Below are positions 16,181 through 25,196 of a stretch of DNA of 64,000 nucleotides, one piece after another. This stretch comes from Corallococcus sp. AS-1-6 (lineage in GTDB: Bacteria > Myxococcota > Myxococcia > Myxococcales > Myxococcaceae), in assembly GCF_020037015.1 (NCBI RefSeq), contig NZ_JAIQDE010000006.1, forward strand, positions 62,001-126,000. The letters run 5' to 3'. Both the position numbers and the translations under genes were made by a program. The notes below the pieces were generated by a model, which did no database searches, was not told the DNA's origin, and saw only the letters and a program-made list of their open reading frames with translations. Numbering within the stretch: the stretch's first letter is position 1; every line of letters begins with the position of its first letter.

Positions 16181-17677
16181 TCAGAAGCGGTCGGGCTCCG
16201 GCATGGGCGGCGCGGCCGTCAGCCCGCGCTCCTGCATGGGCGGGTGCAGCGGCAGTTGGACGATGAAGCGCGAGCCGTGGCCGAACTCGCTCTCCACGCG
16301 CACCCGGCCGCCGTGGCCCTCCACCAGGCTCTTCACGATGGCCAGCCCCAGCCCCGCGCCGCCGAACTCGCGCGTGGAGCTGCCGTCCACCTGGTAGAAG
16401 CTCTGGAAGATGCGCTCGAACTCCTCGGCGCGGATGCCCACGCCGGTGTCCTCCACGCTGATGCGGTAGCCGGGCACGCCCAGCTCCTGCTGCATCGCCG
16501 CGTCCGACAGCGTCACCTTCACGCGGCCGCCCGCGGGCGTGAACTTCACCGCGTTGGCCAGCAGGTTCACCACCACCTGGCGCAGCTTGTCCAGGTCACC
16601 CGCGAGCCGGGGCTGCGGCGTGTGCGGCAGCCGCACCTCCAGCTCCAACCCCTTGCGCTGCGCCTGCGGCAGCACGCTGGAGACCGCCGTCTGGATGACG
16701 TAGCCGGGGTCCACCGGCGCCATGGACAGGCGCAGGCGCCCGGCTTCAATCTGGCTCAGGTCCAGCAGCGAGGAGATCATCGAGAGGAGCGTCTCGCCCT
16801 TCTCCACGATGGTGCGCACGTACTGGAGCTGCTCCGGGTTGAGCGGCCCCGCCAGCCCCTCCGCCATCATCTCCGAGTAGCCCAGGATGGACGCGAGCGG
16901 CGTGCGCAGCTCGTGGCTCACCGTGCCCAGGAAGGTGGACTTCAGCCGGTCCAGCTCCTTGAGCCGCGCGTTCGCCTGGAGCAGCCGCGCGTTCTGCGCC
17001 TCCAGCTCGCGGTGCACCTCCAGCGTGGACTCCAGGTGCAGGTGCGTGGCCAGGTACGCCTTCTGGCCGCTGGCCACGAGCGCGCCCAGCACCTGGCCGA
17101 AGTGGCCCAGCACCTGCGCGGCGGTGCGCTCCGGCACGCGGCGCACGCGGCCCAAGAGCTCCTGCGCGCGCTCCAGGTCCAGGCCGTGGATGCCGGTGAG
17201 CGTCTGGGGGAAGTCCGTCAGCTCCTCCGGCGTGAAGGGCCCCAGGATGACCCGGCCCAAGAGGTCGCCGTCCCAGCGCACCGGCATCACCACGTAGCGC
17301 AGGCCGGTGAAGCAGGTGAGCGCGATGAGGCCCGCCGCTTCGGAGACGTCCCCGTCCGCCACGCGCCCGCCGGCCTCCGGCAGCACGGGGCCGTCCTTCA
17401 CCCGGCCCACCATGGCGGTGCACGCGTGGCGGCCGTCCGGGAAGGAGAAGACGTAGGCGCAGAAGTCGCCATGGCCCACCTTCACGTCCGCCAGCTTGTT
17501 GCCGCGCGTGTCCAGCACCTTGATGCCCACGCGGTACAGGTCGCTGAAGCCCTTCACCACCTCCGTGAAGGACGGCAGGTCCAGCAGGTCCCCCAGCGAC
17601 AGCCGCCGCTGGAGCGCGGACTCGCGCCGGGGCACGCTCGCGGTGTTCCGGGGCCCTCCGCCTGACGCGCCGCTCAT
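16181..17677 (-). CDS. PocR-domain sensor histidine kinase
   Basis: A 498-residue cytoplasmic kinase. Residues about 25-190 form a PocR-type sensory domain, seen in the opening FTEVVKGFSDLYRVGIKVLD and in the Cys-containing segments GDFCAYVFS and ALTCFTGLRYVVMPV. A coiled-coil helix (about 215-245) leads into a HisKA domain with phospho-acceptor in SHELRTP (about 254) and an ATPase domain with LLANAVKF, EDTGVGI and GAGLGLAIVK. There are no membrane helices. PocR domains bind small hydrocarbon derivatives in known regulators. The gene overlaps the GTPase gene upstream by four bases (start within its stop), so the two products are probably made together and may interact. No cognate regulator is adjacent. 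Confidence 0.88.
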   Translation of the reverse strand: MSGASGGGPRNTASVPRRESALQRRLSLGDLLDLPSFTEVVKGFSDLYRVGIKVLDTRGNKLADVKVGHGDFCAYVFSFPDGRHACTAMVGRVKDGPVLPEAGGRVADGDVSEAAGLIALTCFTGLRYVVMPVRWDGDLLGRVILGPFTPEELTDFPQTLTGIHGLDLERAQELLGRVRRVPERTAAQVLGHFGQVLGALVASGQKAYLATHLHLESTLEVHRELEAQNARLLQANARLKELDRLKSTFLGTVSHELRTPLASILGYSEMMAEGLAGPLNPEQLQYVRTIVEKGETLLSMISSLLDLSQIEAGRLRLSMAPVDPGYVIQTAVSSVLPQAQRKGLELEVRLPHTPQPRLAGDLDKLRQVVVNLLANAVKFTPAGGRVKVTLSDAAMQQELGVPGYRISVEDTGVGIRAEEFERIFQSFYQVDGSSTREFGGAGLGLAIVKSLVEGHGGRVRVESEFGHGSRFIVQLPLHPPMQERGLTAAPPMPEPDRF

Positions 17678-18399
17678 GGCGCCCTCCCGCTCTCCCTGCC
17701 GCCAGGCATGGCGCCGGGGCCGTACCGCCCCTCCAGCGCCGTGCCGCTCAGGTCGATGTGCCGGAAGATCTGCCCCAGGAACTCTTCCTCGCTCAGGCCC
17801 ACGTTGCGCGACAGTTGGGCCCGGCCCTCCAGCGCGCGCCAGGCCGTCTGCACCACGGCGTGGAAGGTCTCCACCACGCCCTCGCCCCGCACGGCCACGG
17901 AGCCCACCACCGGCTGGCTGCCCCGGCGCTGCACCTCCGCCAGCTCCTCGTCCGTGAGGCTGTCGGGCAGGTCGCGCTTATTGAACTGGATGACCACCGG
18001 CACCTGCGTGGGGTCCAGCTCCATCTCCCGCAGGTTCTCCTGCAGGTTGCGCCAGTAGGCGTTGTTCTCCTGGGCCGCCCCGCGCCGGCTGTCCGCGATG
18101 AAGACCACCGCGTCCGCGCCCTGGAGCACCACCCGCCGCGTGGCGTTGTGGATGACCTGCCCGGGCACGGTGAAGAGCTTCACCTTCACCTTGAAGCCCG
18201 TGGAGGTGGAGAAGAAGACGGGCAAGAGGTCGAAGAAGAGGGTCCGGTCGTCGTGGGTATCCACCGACAGCAGGCGCCCTCGCACGTCCGGCCGCGCTCG
18301 CGCGTGCAGCTTGCGCAAGTTCGTCGTCTTCCCGCTGAGCCCGGGGCCGTAATAGACGATCTTGAGCGTCAGCTCGCGCTGGGCGTGGTTGAGTTGCAA
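17674..18399 (-). CDS. MglA-like small GTPase
   Basis: A 241-residue Ras-like GTPase of the MglA group. The P-loop GPGLSGKTT is at residues 18-26, preceded by KIVYY as in MglA. The switch region reads DRTLFFDLLP, then TVPGQVIHNATRRVV, and the base-specificity motif is FNKRDLP. MglA controls gliding polarity in Myxococcus; this is a paralogue rather than MglA itself, since it has a longer C-terminus (about 45 extra residues after the domain) and no mglB neighbour. It is coupled to the PocR-domain kinase downstream, suggesting a GTPase-kinase signalling module. A TATA-rich element lies about 40 bases before the start. Confidence 0.88.
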   Translation of the reverse strand: MQLNHAQRELTLKIVYYGPGLSGKTTNLRKLHARARPDVRGRLLSVDTHDDRTLFFDLLPVFFSTSTGFKVKVKLFTVPGQVIHNATRRVVLQGADAVVFIADSRRGAAQENNAYWRNLQENLREMELDPTQVPVVIQFNKRDLPDSLTDEELAEVQRRGSQPVVGSVAVRGEGVVETFHAVVQTAWRALEGRAQLSRNVGLSEEEFLGQIFRHIDLSGTALEGRYGPGAMPGGRESGRAP

Positions 18400-18437
18400 G
18401 GGGCGGAACTCGGACCGAGGGGGACCCGGACAGGGGT

Positions 18438-18445
18438 TTTATAAT
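18438..18445. promoter_or_regulatory. TATA-rich -10-like element in divergent region
   Basis: TTTATAAT at 18438-18445 reads as TATAAA on the minus strand, about 40 bases before the GTPase gene, and as a perfect TATAAT on the plus strand toward the acetyltransferase gene. No convincing -35 was found in either direction. The rest of the 270-base divergent gap shows nothing clear. Confidence 0.3.
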
Positions 18446-18669
18446 GGCCTCACGCTCCGCGCGGAAGGCCGCTCGCAGTCCAGACAGCGGAGCGGGACGT
18501 GTCTTCCCGGAATGACGCCTCCGCAAGTGACGTTTCGAGAAGTTCCTGCTCCCCGCCTGGGAGGAGGACGTCTCCCCACACTGAAAACAGGACAATGCGC
18601 GCGGAATGATCGCGTGCATGGGTACGGGGGGACCGGTTAGGATCGCGGACGCGACGGAGGAGCAAGGCG

Positions 18670-19209
18670 ATGACGATGAAGCAGGTGGACCCTGGCGTCG
18701 AGGTGGCGGCCCCCACGCCGGTGCTGGACGGAGCGACGCTCCCCAACGATCTGGTGACCGGGGTCAAATTCGGTCCGCCCACCGACGAGGACCTGACCAC
18801 GGTGTCGGCCTTGCGCGCCAACTCGGAGCCCTGGAAGGGGCGGGGTGAGACGCAGGAGGAGAGCCTCAAGGCTCTCACCCAGTTGAAGCCCTTCCTCCAC
18901 GTGGCGCGGCTGCAGAACCAGGTGGTGGGCTACGTGACGGTGGAGCGCGACGGTCCGGTGCCGGGCGCGGCCTACCTGCGCAACATCGTGGTGAAGCCGG
19001 AGCTGCGGCGCCACGGCGTGGGCGCCATGCTGCTGGACAAGGCGCTGGACGCGGCGCGCGACATGTACCGCAAGACCATCGCCCTGCGCGTGGACCCGGC
19101 GAACGCGCCCGCGGTGGGCTTCTACCGCAAGGCGGGCTTCACCACGGTGGCCACGGTGGTCTCCAAGAAGTCCGGCAAGCTGCGGCTCCTGATGTCGCGC
19201 GAGCTGTAG
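18670..19209 (+). CDS. GNAT family N-acetyltransferase
   Basis: A 179-residue acetyltransferase. The acetyl-CoA binding motif A is visible as YLRNIVVKPELRRHGVGAML (near residues 98-117), followed by the helix LLDKALDAARD and the strand/helix NAPAVGFYRKAGF that closes the GNAT fold. The acceptor is unknown. An AGGAG-type ribosome binding site (GGAGGAGCAAGG) precedes the ATG. The N-terminal 40 residues are variable and lack a signal peptide, so the protein is cytoplasmic. It is divergent from the MglA-like GTPase gene. Confidence 0.9.
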   Translation: MTMKQVDPGVEVAAPTPVLDGATLPNDLVTGVKFGPPTDEDLTTVSALRANSEPWKGRGETQEESLKALTQLKPFLHVARLQNQVVGYVTVERDGPVPGAAYLRNIVVKPELRRHGVGAMLLDKALDAARDMYRKTIALRVDPANAPAVGFYRKAGFTTVATVVSKKSGKLRLLMSREL

Positions 19210-19240
19210 TCCGCCGTACCCCAACGCACTCGGTTGGACC

Positions 19241-19275
19241 CGACGGGAGGGGCCCTCACACGGCCGCTCCCGTCG
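19241..19275. terminator. Perfect 9-bp hairpin after the acetyltransferase gene
   Basis: CGACGGGAG (19241-19249) pairs with CTCCCGTCG (19267-19275). It lies 31 bases past the stop codon and lacks a T-run. In such GC-rich genomes a stem like this can still act as a terminator. Confidence 0.45.
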
Positions 19276-19388
19276 TGCGTTCGGGCCCATGCCCCCAGGG
19301 TGACCTGGAGCGCGGCGGTCGACTATCCTCGCGGGAGTTTCCACCCCGCCGGGCCTGACGCACGGCAGCGGTGGGGCCTCCCCCCTGA

Positions 19389-21269
19389 ATGAAACCGCTC
19401 GCGGAACTGCTGCGTCATCTCTCGCGTCCTGGAATCACCGAGCTGGCCCTGGCCAGCGGCCGTCCTCCGATGGTGCGAGGCGCCAACGGCTACGAGCCCA
19501 TTGATCCAGGCGCCCTCTCCACCGATGAGCTCGTGAAGGCCCTCCAGGCGATGGTGGGCATGGCGCGCGCGTCCTCGGTATCGGAGACGCCGGTGCAGTG
19601 GACGGTGAACGCCACGGGCCTGGGCTCCCTCAACATCGCGGCGGTGCGCCGGGGCGAGCTGATGAACGTGCGCCTCACGCGAGGCACGGAGGGCGCGCCA
19701 GCCGCGGCGGCTCCAGCGGCCGCGGCGGCTCCGGCGACCGCGGCTCCGGCGGCACCCGCCGCGCCCACGCGCACACCCTACGCGGGCATGCCGGCCGTGT
19801 CCGCGCAGGCGCCTACGCGCACGCCCTACGCGGGAGTGCCCGCGGTCTCCGCTCCCGTGGACGCGTCCGCGCGGGCCGCGCAGCCCGGTGGCATGGGCGC
19901 GGGAGCCGCCGCGCGCGGAGCTCCTGGCACGGCCTCCCACGCGGGTGCGCCTTCACACGCGAGCGCACCTTCACACGCGAGCGCGGCCGGGTACGGGGGT
20001 GCTCCTTCACACGCGGGTGCTCCTTCACACGCGGGCGCTCCGGCCCACTCCACCGCCGGCGCGAATCCCCCCGCGCGGATCATCCCCATCTCGCGCGCGA
20101 CGTCCGCTCCGGGCCGCGACCTGACCGTGCTGCTGGAGCAGGCGCGCAGCATGGGCGCCAGCGACCTGCACCTGGTGGCCGGTCGGCCTCCGCTGCTGCG
20201 CCTGGCCGGGGAGCTGCTCCCGCAGGACACGCCGCTGTCCCCGGAGACGGTGGAGCGGCTGCTGCTCCCCATCATCCCGGAGCGGCTGCGGCCCGTGCTG
20301 GAGAAGGACGGCAGCGTGGACTTCGCGCTGGACTCCGAGGAGACCGGCCGCTTCCGCGTCAACGTGGGCCGCCAGCGCACGGGCCTCAAGGGCACCTTCC
20401 GCGTCATCGCCCGCGAAATCCCCACCTTGGAGTCGCTGGGCCTGCCCCCGGACATCGCCAAGGCCACGCACCACCACCAGGGCCTCATCGTGCTCACCGG
20501 CCCCTCCGGCCACGGCAAGACGAGCACGCTCGCGGCGCTGGTGGACATCATCAACCGCGAGACCACGCACCACGTGCTCACCGTGGAGGACCCGGTGGAG
20601 TACGTGCACCCGCGCAAGCGCGCCCTCATCAGCCAGCGCGAGGTGGGCACCAGCACCCGCACCTTCGCCAGCGCCCTCAAGGGCAGCCTCCGCGAGGACC
20701 CGGACGTCATCGTCGTGGGCGAGCTGCGCGACACGGAGACCGTGCGCATGGCGCTCGCCGCCAGCGAGACGGGCCACCTGCTCATCAGCACCATGAACAC
20801 GCCCAGCGCGGCGAAGACCATCGACCGGCTCATCGACCTCTTCCCGCCGGGAGACCAGCAGCAGGTGCGCCTGTCGCTCTCCAGCGGCCTGCGCCTCATC
20901 GTCAGCCAGCGGCTGATGCCCGCCACGGACGGCAAGTCCCTGGTCGCCGCCGCCGAGGTGCTCACCGGCTCCGTGGCCCTGGGCAACCTCATCCGCGACA
21001 ACAAGACGTTCCAGATCCCCTCCCTCCAGCAGCGCGGCAAGTCGCTGGGCATCATCCGCTTCGAGGACTCGCTCGCGGACCTGGCCCGCTCCGGCAAGGC
21101 GACGCTGGAGACGGTGAAGGGCTTCGCGGAGAACCCGGACGAGATTGAAGCCATGGTGACGGGCAAGCGGCCCGGCGCCGCCCCCACCGTGCCCACGCCC
21201 GCCAGCGCCCAGGAGGGCGCGCGGATGCTGTCCAAGGTGGGCTCACTGCTTGGCAAGAAGGGCGCCTGA
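19389..21269 (+). CDS. PilT-like ATPase with extra N-terminal domain
   Basis: A 626-residue protein. Residues 1-110 form an extra domain, possibly a second copy of the PilT N-terminal domain (GITELALASGRPPMVRG resembles ASDLHLVAGRPPLLRL at about 255). Next comes an Ala/Pro/Ser/His-rich linker (about 110-235) with short repeats. The PilT/VirB11 ATPase domain follows, with Walker A GPSGHGKTS (about 371-379), EDPVEYVH and VIVVGELRD (about 440). The family His box (usually TLHT) reads STMNT here, losing the His, and the AIRNLIRE motif is altered to ALGNLIRD. It may be a regulatory rather than a force-generating paralogue. One base separates it from the next pilT-like gene. Confidence 0.88.
   Translation: MKPLAELLRHLSRPGITELALASGRPPMVRGANGYEPIDPGALSTDELVKALQAMVGMARASSVSETPVQWTVNATGLGSLNIAAVRRGELMNVRLTRGTEGAPAAAAPAAAAAPATAAPAAPAAPTRTPYAGMPAVSAQAPTRTPYAGVPAVSAPVDASARAAQPGGMGAGAAARGAPGTASHAGAPSHASAPSHASAAGYGGAPSHAGAPSHAGAPAHSTAGANPPARIIPISRATSAPGRDLTVLLEQARSMGASDLHLVAGRPPLLRLAGELLPQDTPLSPETVERLLLPIIPERLRPVLEKDGSVDFALDSEETGRFRVNVGRQRTGLKGTFRVIAREIPTLESLGLPPDIAKATHHHQGLIVLTGPSGHGKTSTLAALVDIINRETTHHVLTVEDPVEYVHPRKRALISQREVGTSTRTFASALKGSLREDPDVIVVGELRDTETVRMALAASETGHLLISTMNTPSAAKTIDRLIDLFPPGDQQQVRLSLSSGLRLIVSQRLMPATDGKSLVAAAEVLTGSVALGNLIRDNKTFQIPSLQQRGKSLGIIRFEDSLADLARSGKATLETVKGFAENPDEIEAMVTGKRPGAAPTVPTPASAQEGARMLSKVGSLLGKKGA
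19939..20042 (+). repeat. Low-complexity repeats in the PilT-like linker
   Basis: About five imperfect copies of an 18-base unit (GCTCCTTCACACGCGGGT-like) encode repeated GAPSHA hexapeptides. A second pair of longer repeats lies just upstream (about 19762-19852), encoding two copies of TRTPYAGxPAVSA. Slippage could change the linker length. Confidence 0.75.
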
Positions 21270-21270
21270 C

Positions 21271-22377
21271 ATGACGGACACCCCCCGCATCGCCGGCTGG
21301 TTCGACATGCTGCTCGACAGGAAGGGCAGCGACCTGCACCTGAGCGTGGGCTACCCGCCCCTGGGCCGCATCCGCGGCGAGCTGGTGCCCCTGCGCGAGG
21401 AGGCCCTCACCACCGACGAGCTGGAGTCGGTGCTCTTCGAGATCTGCTCGCCCGAACAGAAGCGGCAGATCACCGAGGAGCTGGACCTGGACTTCGCCTA
21501 CGGCTACGGCAACAAGGCCCGCTTCCGCGCCAACTACTTCTACAAGATGACCGGCATTGGCGCCGTGTTCCGCACCATCCCCAGCAAGGTCCTGTCGCTG
21601 GAGGACCTGAAGACGCCCGAGGTGGTGCGCAAGATGGCGGACCGCCGCAGCGGCCTGGTGCTGGTGACGGGCCCCACGGGCTCCGGCAAGTCCACGACGC
21701 TCGCGGGGATGATCAACCACATCAACAAGACGCGCCCCGCGCACGTGCTCACCATCGAGGACCCGGTGGAGTTCGTGCACGAGTCGCTCAAGGCCCAGGT
21801 CACCCACCGCGAGGTGGGCCCGCACGCCTCCAGCTTCGCCACCGCCATCCGCTCCGCGGGCCGTGAGGACCCCAACGTCATCCTCATCGGCGAGCTGCGC
21901 ACCAACGAGACCATGAAGCTGGCGCTCCAGCTCGCGAGCTTCGGCGTGCTCGTCTTCGCCACGGTGCACACCAACAGCGCCCCCGCCACCATCGACCGCA
22001 TCATCAACTCCTTCCCCGCGGACGAGCAGGGCCAGGTGCGCGGCATGCTCGCGGAGTCGCTGGCCGGCATCGTCGCCCAGCAGCTCATCAAGACCGCGGA
22101 CGGCAAGGGCCGCGTCGCCGCGCTCGAAATCCTGGTGGGCAGCGCCGCCATCGCCGCGATGATCCGCGAGGGCAAGGTGTTCCAGATCGCCTCCAAGATG
22201 CAGGCGGGCCAGGGCCAGGGCATGCAGACCCTGGACATGCACCTGGAGCGGCTGGTGAAGGACGACGTCATCCTCCCGGAGGCCGCCCTGGAGAAAGCCC
22301 AGGACAAAGAGAATTTCGTGAAGATCATCCAGCGCCTGAAGCCGGACTGGCAGGTGCCGGAGACGCTGAAGGCCTGA
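21271..22377 (+). CDS. PilT-like twitching ATPase
   Basis: A 368-residue ATPase of normal PilT length. The N-terminal domain begins with the Asp-containing GSDLHLSVGYPPLGRIRG. The Walker A box is GPTGSGKSTT, followed by EDPVEFVHE and NVILIGELRTNET. The His box is present (FATVHTNSA), but the family ETGHLV segment before it reads ASFGVLV, and AIRNLIRE reads AIAAMIRE. Canonical PilT drives type IV pilus retraction; with these changes and no pil genes around, this is best called a PilT paralogue. It is co-transcribed with the longer paralogue upstream, and the two may form mixed or paired hexamers. Confidence 0.9.
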   Translation: MTDTPRIAGWFDMLLDRKGSDLHLSVGYPPLGRIRGELVPLREEALTTDELESVLFEICSPEQKRQITEELDLDFAYGYGNKARFRANYFYKMTGIGAVFRTIPSKVLSLEDLKTPEVVRKMADRRSGLVLVTGPTGSGKSTTLAGMINHINKTRPAHVLTIEDPVEFVHESLKAQVTHREVGPHASSFATAIRSAGREDPNVILIGELRTNETMKLALQLASFGVLVFATVHTNSAPATIDRIINSFPADEQGQVRGMLAESLAGIVAQQLIKTADGKGRVAALEILVGSAAIAAMIREGKVFQIASKMQAGQGQGMQTLDMHLERLVKDDVILPEAALEKAQDKENFVKIIQRLKPDWQVPETLKA

Positions 22378-22493
22378 GCGGGCCCGGCCCGGGCGGGGAA
22401 GACATTTGCTTTCCCCCCCCGACTTCGCCTTTGTTCGGGAGTGAACTGGGACCCGCCCACCGGGGTGGGGCCCGCACTTCCGAGGGGGAAGTC

Positions 22494-22913
22494 ATGGATC
22501 AGCAGCAGCTCGAGATGATGCAGCAGATGCAGGACCAGCAGGCGGCGGGCCCGGGCCCGCTGTTCTGGATCTTCTACCTGGCGTTCATCGGCTTCATCAT
22601 CGCCGGCATGTGGAAGACGTTCGCCAAGGCGGGCGAGCCCGGGTGGGCGGCCATCGTGCCCTTCTACAACATCTACGTGCTGACCAAGATCGTCGGCCGT
22701 CCGGCGTGGTGGGTGGTGCTGGCGCTCCTGCCGTGCGTGAACTTCATCGCGCTGTTCATCATCAGCATCGACATGGCGAAGTCGTTCGGGAAGGGCGTGG
22801 GCTTCGGCATCGGCCTGGCGCTGCTCGGCCCGGTCTTCTACGCCATCCTCGGCTTCGGCGACGCGCAGTACCAGGGCCCGGCCGCCGCCTCCGGTGGCAT
22901 GTCCGCGGCGTAG
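22494..22913 (+). CDS. Small membrane protein, DUF5684-like
   Basis: A 139-residue protein with a Met/Gln-rich N-terminus (DQQQLEMMQQMQDQQ), then three or four hydrophobic helices. The central motif EPGWAAIVPFYNIYVLTKI, followed by PAWWVVLALLP and NFIALFIISIDMAKSFGK, is the signature of the DUF5684 family, often found as stand-alone inner-membrane proteins of unknown function. A strong purine-rich ribosome binding site (CGAGGGGGAAG) precedes the ATG. It follows the pilT-like pair by 116 bases; a weak GGGGAA/TTCCCC hairpin at 22395-22416 may separate the transcripts. Confidence 0.82.
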   Translation: MDQQQLEMMQQMQDQQAAGPGPLFWIFYLAFIGFIIAGMWKTFAKAGEPGWAAIVPFYNIYVLTKIVGRPAWWVVLALLPCVNFIALFIISIDMAKSFGKGVGFGIGLALLGPVFYAILGFGDAQYQGPAAASGGMSAA

Positions 22914-23042
22914 TTCCCCCACGGCCTCCGAGGCCGTGAGCGGCGGCGGTGGAGTGGCCTTCCGGTCGCTTCACCGCCGTTCGTGTTTGTGGAGCCCGCC
23001 ATCACTCGCCCGGGCGCCGGACATCCAGTAGAGCGGAGCGCG

Positions 23043-25196
23043 ATGCCTGGACCGCGCGCTCCCTCTCGACTGTCGCTCCCCTTCGGCCTCGGACTCGCGT
23101 TGCTGCTGCCCGGAGTGGCCGCCGCGCAGGCCGTGCCGCCCGTGGAGACGGAGCCCGAGGAGGAACAGGTCCCCAGTGAGACCCGCACCGTCGTCACCGC
23201 CACGCGCCTGCCGCGTCCGCTGCGCGACGTGCCCGCCACCACGGTGGTGATTCCCCGCGCGGAGATGGAGCGCAGCCCCACGCTCACGCAGGACGCGCTC
23301 ATCCGCACGCTGCCGTCCGCGGCCACCTTCCGCCGCACGCCGTCGCTCGTCGCGGACCCCACCGCGCAGGGGCTCAACCTGCGCGGGCTCGCGCCCTCCG
23401 GTGTGGCGCGCGGGCTGGTGCTGCTGGACGGACTCCCCTTCAACGACCCCTACGGCGGCTGGGTCTTCTGGCGCGCCCTGCCCCGCCTGGGCCTGGACCA
23501 CGTCGAGGTCGTCCCCACCGGCGGCTCCGCGCTCTACGGCAGCGCCGCGCTGGGCGGCGTGGTGCAGTGGTTCTCCCGCCCCATCACCGGCCCGGTGCTC
23601 GATGCCGACGTGTCCGCCGGCAACCTGGGCACCGGCTTCGCCGCCGCGCGCATCGCGGACCGCTGGGGCCGCGTGGGCGCGGCCCTGGAGGTCGAGGGCC
23701 TCACCAGCAACGGCTACCACATCGTCCCCGAGGGCCAGCGCGGCCGCATCGACGGTGACACGCCCTCCGAGCACGTCAGCGCCCAGGCCCGCGTCGAAGC
23801 GGCGGCCACCGACCACCTCTCCCTCTCCGCCCGGGCGGGCGTGTTCCGCGAGGTGCAGAACGGCGGCACGCAGCACACCGTCGCCAGCGTGGACCTGGCG
23901 TGGTTCGCCGCGAACGCCCGCCTGCGCACGGACGCCGCCGGCGCCTTCGAGCTGGGCCTCTACGGCCGCACCCAGCACTTCGCCCAGGACCGCGCCCGCG
24001 TCACCCCGGACCGCGCCTTCGAGACCCGCTCCGCCCTCCAGGACGTGCCCGCGAACGACCAGGGCGGCTCGCTCGTCTGGACCGGCCCGGAGCTGGCGCT
24101 GGGAGGACGCCACGTGCTCGCCGCGGGCGTGGACGTGCGGCGCTCCCACGGCAGGGCCGATGAGCTGCTCTTCCCCCCCACCTACACCGCCACGACGCTC
24201 TACGCGCGCAACACGCGGGGCACGCAGCGCTCCGGCGGCGTCTTCGTGCAGGACCTCTACACCGTGTCCCCCGCGCTGGAGTTCGCCGGAACCCTGCGCT
24301 GGGACACGTGGCGCAACTTCGACGGCAGGCAGTTGGAGAGCTTCGCGAACGGCACCACCACCGCCACCGCCTACACGCCCCGCACCGCGAGCCAGCTCAG
24401 CCCCCGCATGGCCGCGCGCGTGCGCCCGCGGGAGTGGCTCACCCTGCGCGCCTCCGCGTACCGCGCCTTCCGCGCCCCCACCCTCAACGAGCTCTACCGC
24501 CCCTTCCAGGTGGGCACCGTCCTCACCGCCGCGAACCCGGACCTGGGCGCCGAGCGCCTCTGGGGCACCGAGGCCGGCGTGGAGGCCACCGGCCCGCGCG
24601 GGCTCACCGGCCGCGTCACCGGCTTCTGGAACGTGCTGGACGCCCCCGTCACCAACGTCACCCTCGCCACGCCGCTGCCGGGCGGCGCCACCCGCCAGCG
24701 CCAGAACCTGGGCCGGGCCCGCGTGCGCGGCGTGGAGCTGGGCGCGGACTGGCGCGTGTCACGGCGGTGGACCGCGCTCGCCGCCTACACCTTCGTGGAC
24801 CCCGTCGTCACGCGGGCTCCCGGACAGCCCGACCTCGTGGGTCGCCAGCTCCCGCAGGACCCCCGGCATCGCGGCGCGCTCGCGCTCTCCTTCGACGACC
24901 CGTCCATCGTCTCCGTCACCGCGCAACTGCGCGTGTTCGGCCCGCAGTACGAGGACGACCTCAACACGCGCGGCATGGGCGGCGCGGCGGTGGTGGACCT
25001 GTTCGTGAGCCGCCACCTCTTCTGGAAGGTGGACGCCTTCGGCGCGGTGGAGAACCTCTTCGACCGGCGCTACCTCGCGGGCCGCGCGGGCGTGGACACC
25101 CTGGCCCCGCCCCTCCAGGCGCGCGTGGGCCTGCGCCTGCGCGACGTGTTCAGCGAATCGAGCGCACGGGCGGCACCGGGCGCACCGGGCCGTTGA
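23043..25196 (+). CDS. TonB-dependent outer-membrane receptor
   Basis: A 717-residue receptor with a cleavable signal peptide (hydrophobic core LGLALLLPGVAAAQA). The plug domain follows at about 45-160 with TVVTATRLPRPLRDVPATTV and the late plug signature VEVVPTGGSALYGSAALGG. The rest forms the 22-strand barrel, ending LQARVGLRLRDVF and then an extension of about 15 residues. The overall pattern is BtuB/FepA-like. No uptake or siderophore genes are adjacent, so the ligand is unknown. Its 3' end overlaps the convergent DinG-like gene by 47 bases, which accounts for the unusual C-terminal extension after the final barrel strand. Confidence 0.92.
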   Translation: MPGPRAPSRLSLPFGLGLALLLPGVAAAQAVPPVETEPEEEQVPSETRTVVTATRLPRPLRDVPATTVVIPRAEMERSPTLTQDALIRTLPSAATFRRTPSLVADPTAQGLNLRGLAPSGVARGLVLLDGLPFNDPYGGWVFWRALPRLGLDHVEVVPTGGSALYGSAALGGVVQWFSRPITGPVLDADVSAGNLGTGFAAARIADRWGRVGAALEVEGLTSNGYHIVPEGQRGRIDGDTPSEHVSAQARVEAAATDHLSLSARAGVFREVQNGGTQHTVASVDLAWFAANARLRTDAAGAFELGLYGRTQHFAQDRARVTPDRAFETRSALQDVPANDQGGSLVWTGPELALGGRHVLAAGVDVRRSHGRADELLFPPTYTATTLYARNTRGTQRSGGVFVQDLYTVSPALEFAGTLRWDTWRNFDGRQLESFANGTTTATAYTPRTASQLSPRMAARVRPREWLTLRASAYRAFRAPTLNELYRPFQVGTVLTAANPDLGAERLWGTEAGVEATGPRGLTGRVTGFWNVLDAPVTNVTLATPLPGGATRQRQNLGRARVRGVELGADWRVSRRWTALAAYTFVDPVVTRAPGQPDLVGRQLPQDPRHRGALALSFDDPSIVSVTAQLRVFGPQYEDDLNTRGMGGAAVVDLFVSRHLFWKVDAFGAVENLFDRRYLAGRAGVDTLAPPLQARVGLRLRDVFSESSARAAPGAPGR

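Noticed and set aside
17674-18399. Calling the GTPase MglA itself
   Set aside because: It lacks an mglB neighbour, has an altered P-loop residue (Ser instead of Cys in GPGLCGKTT) and a longer C-terminus.
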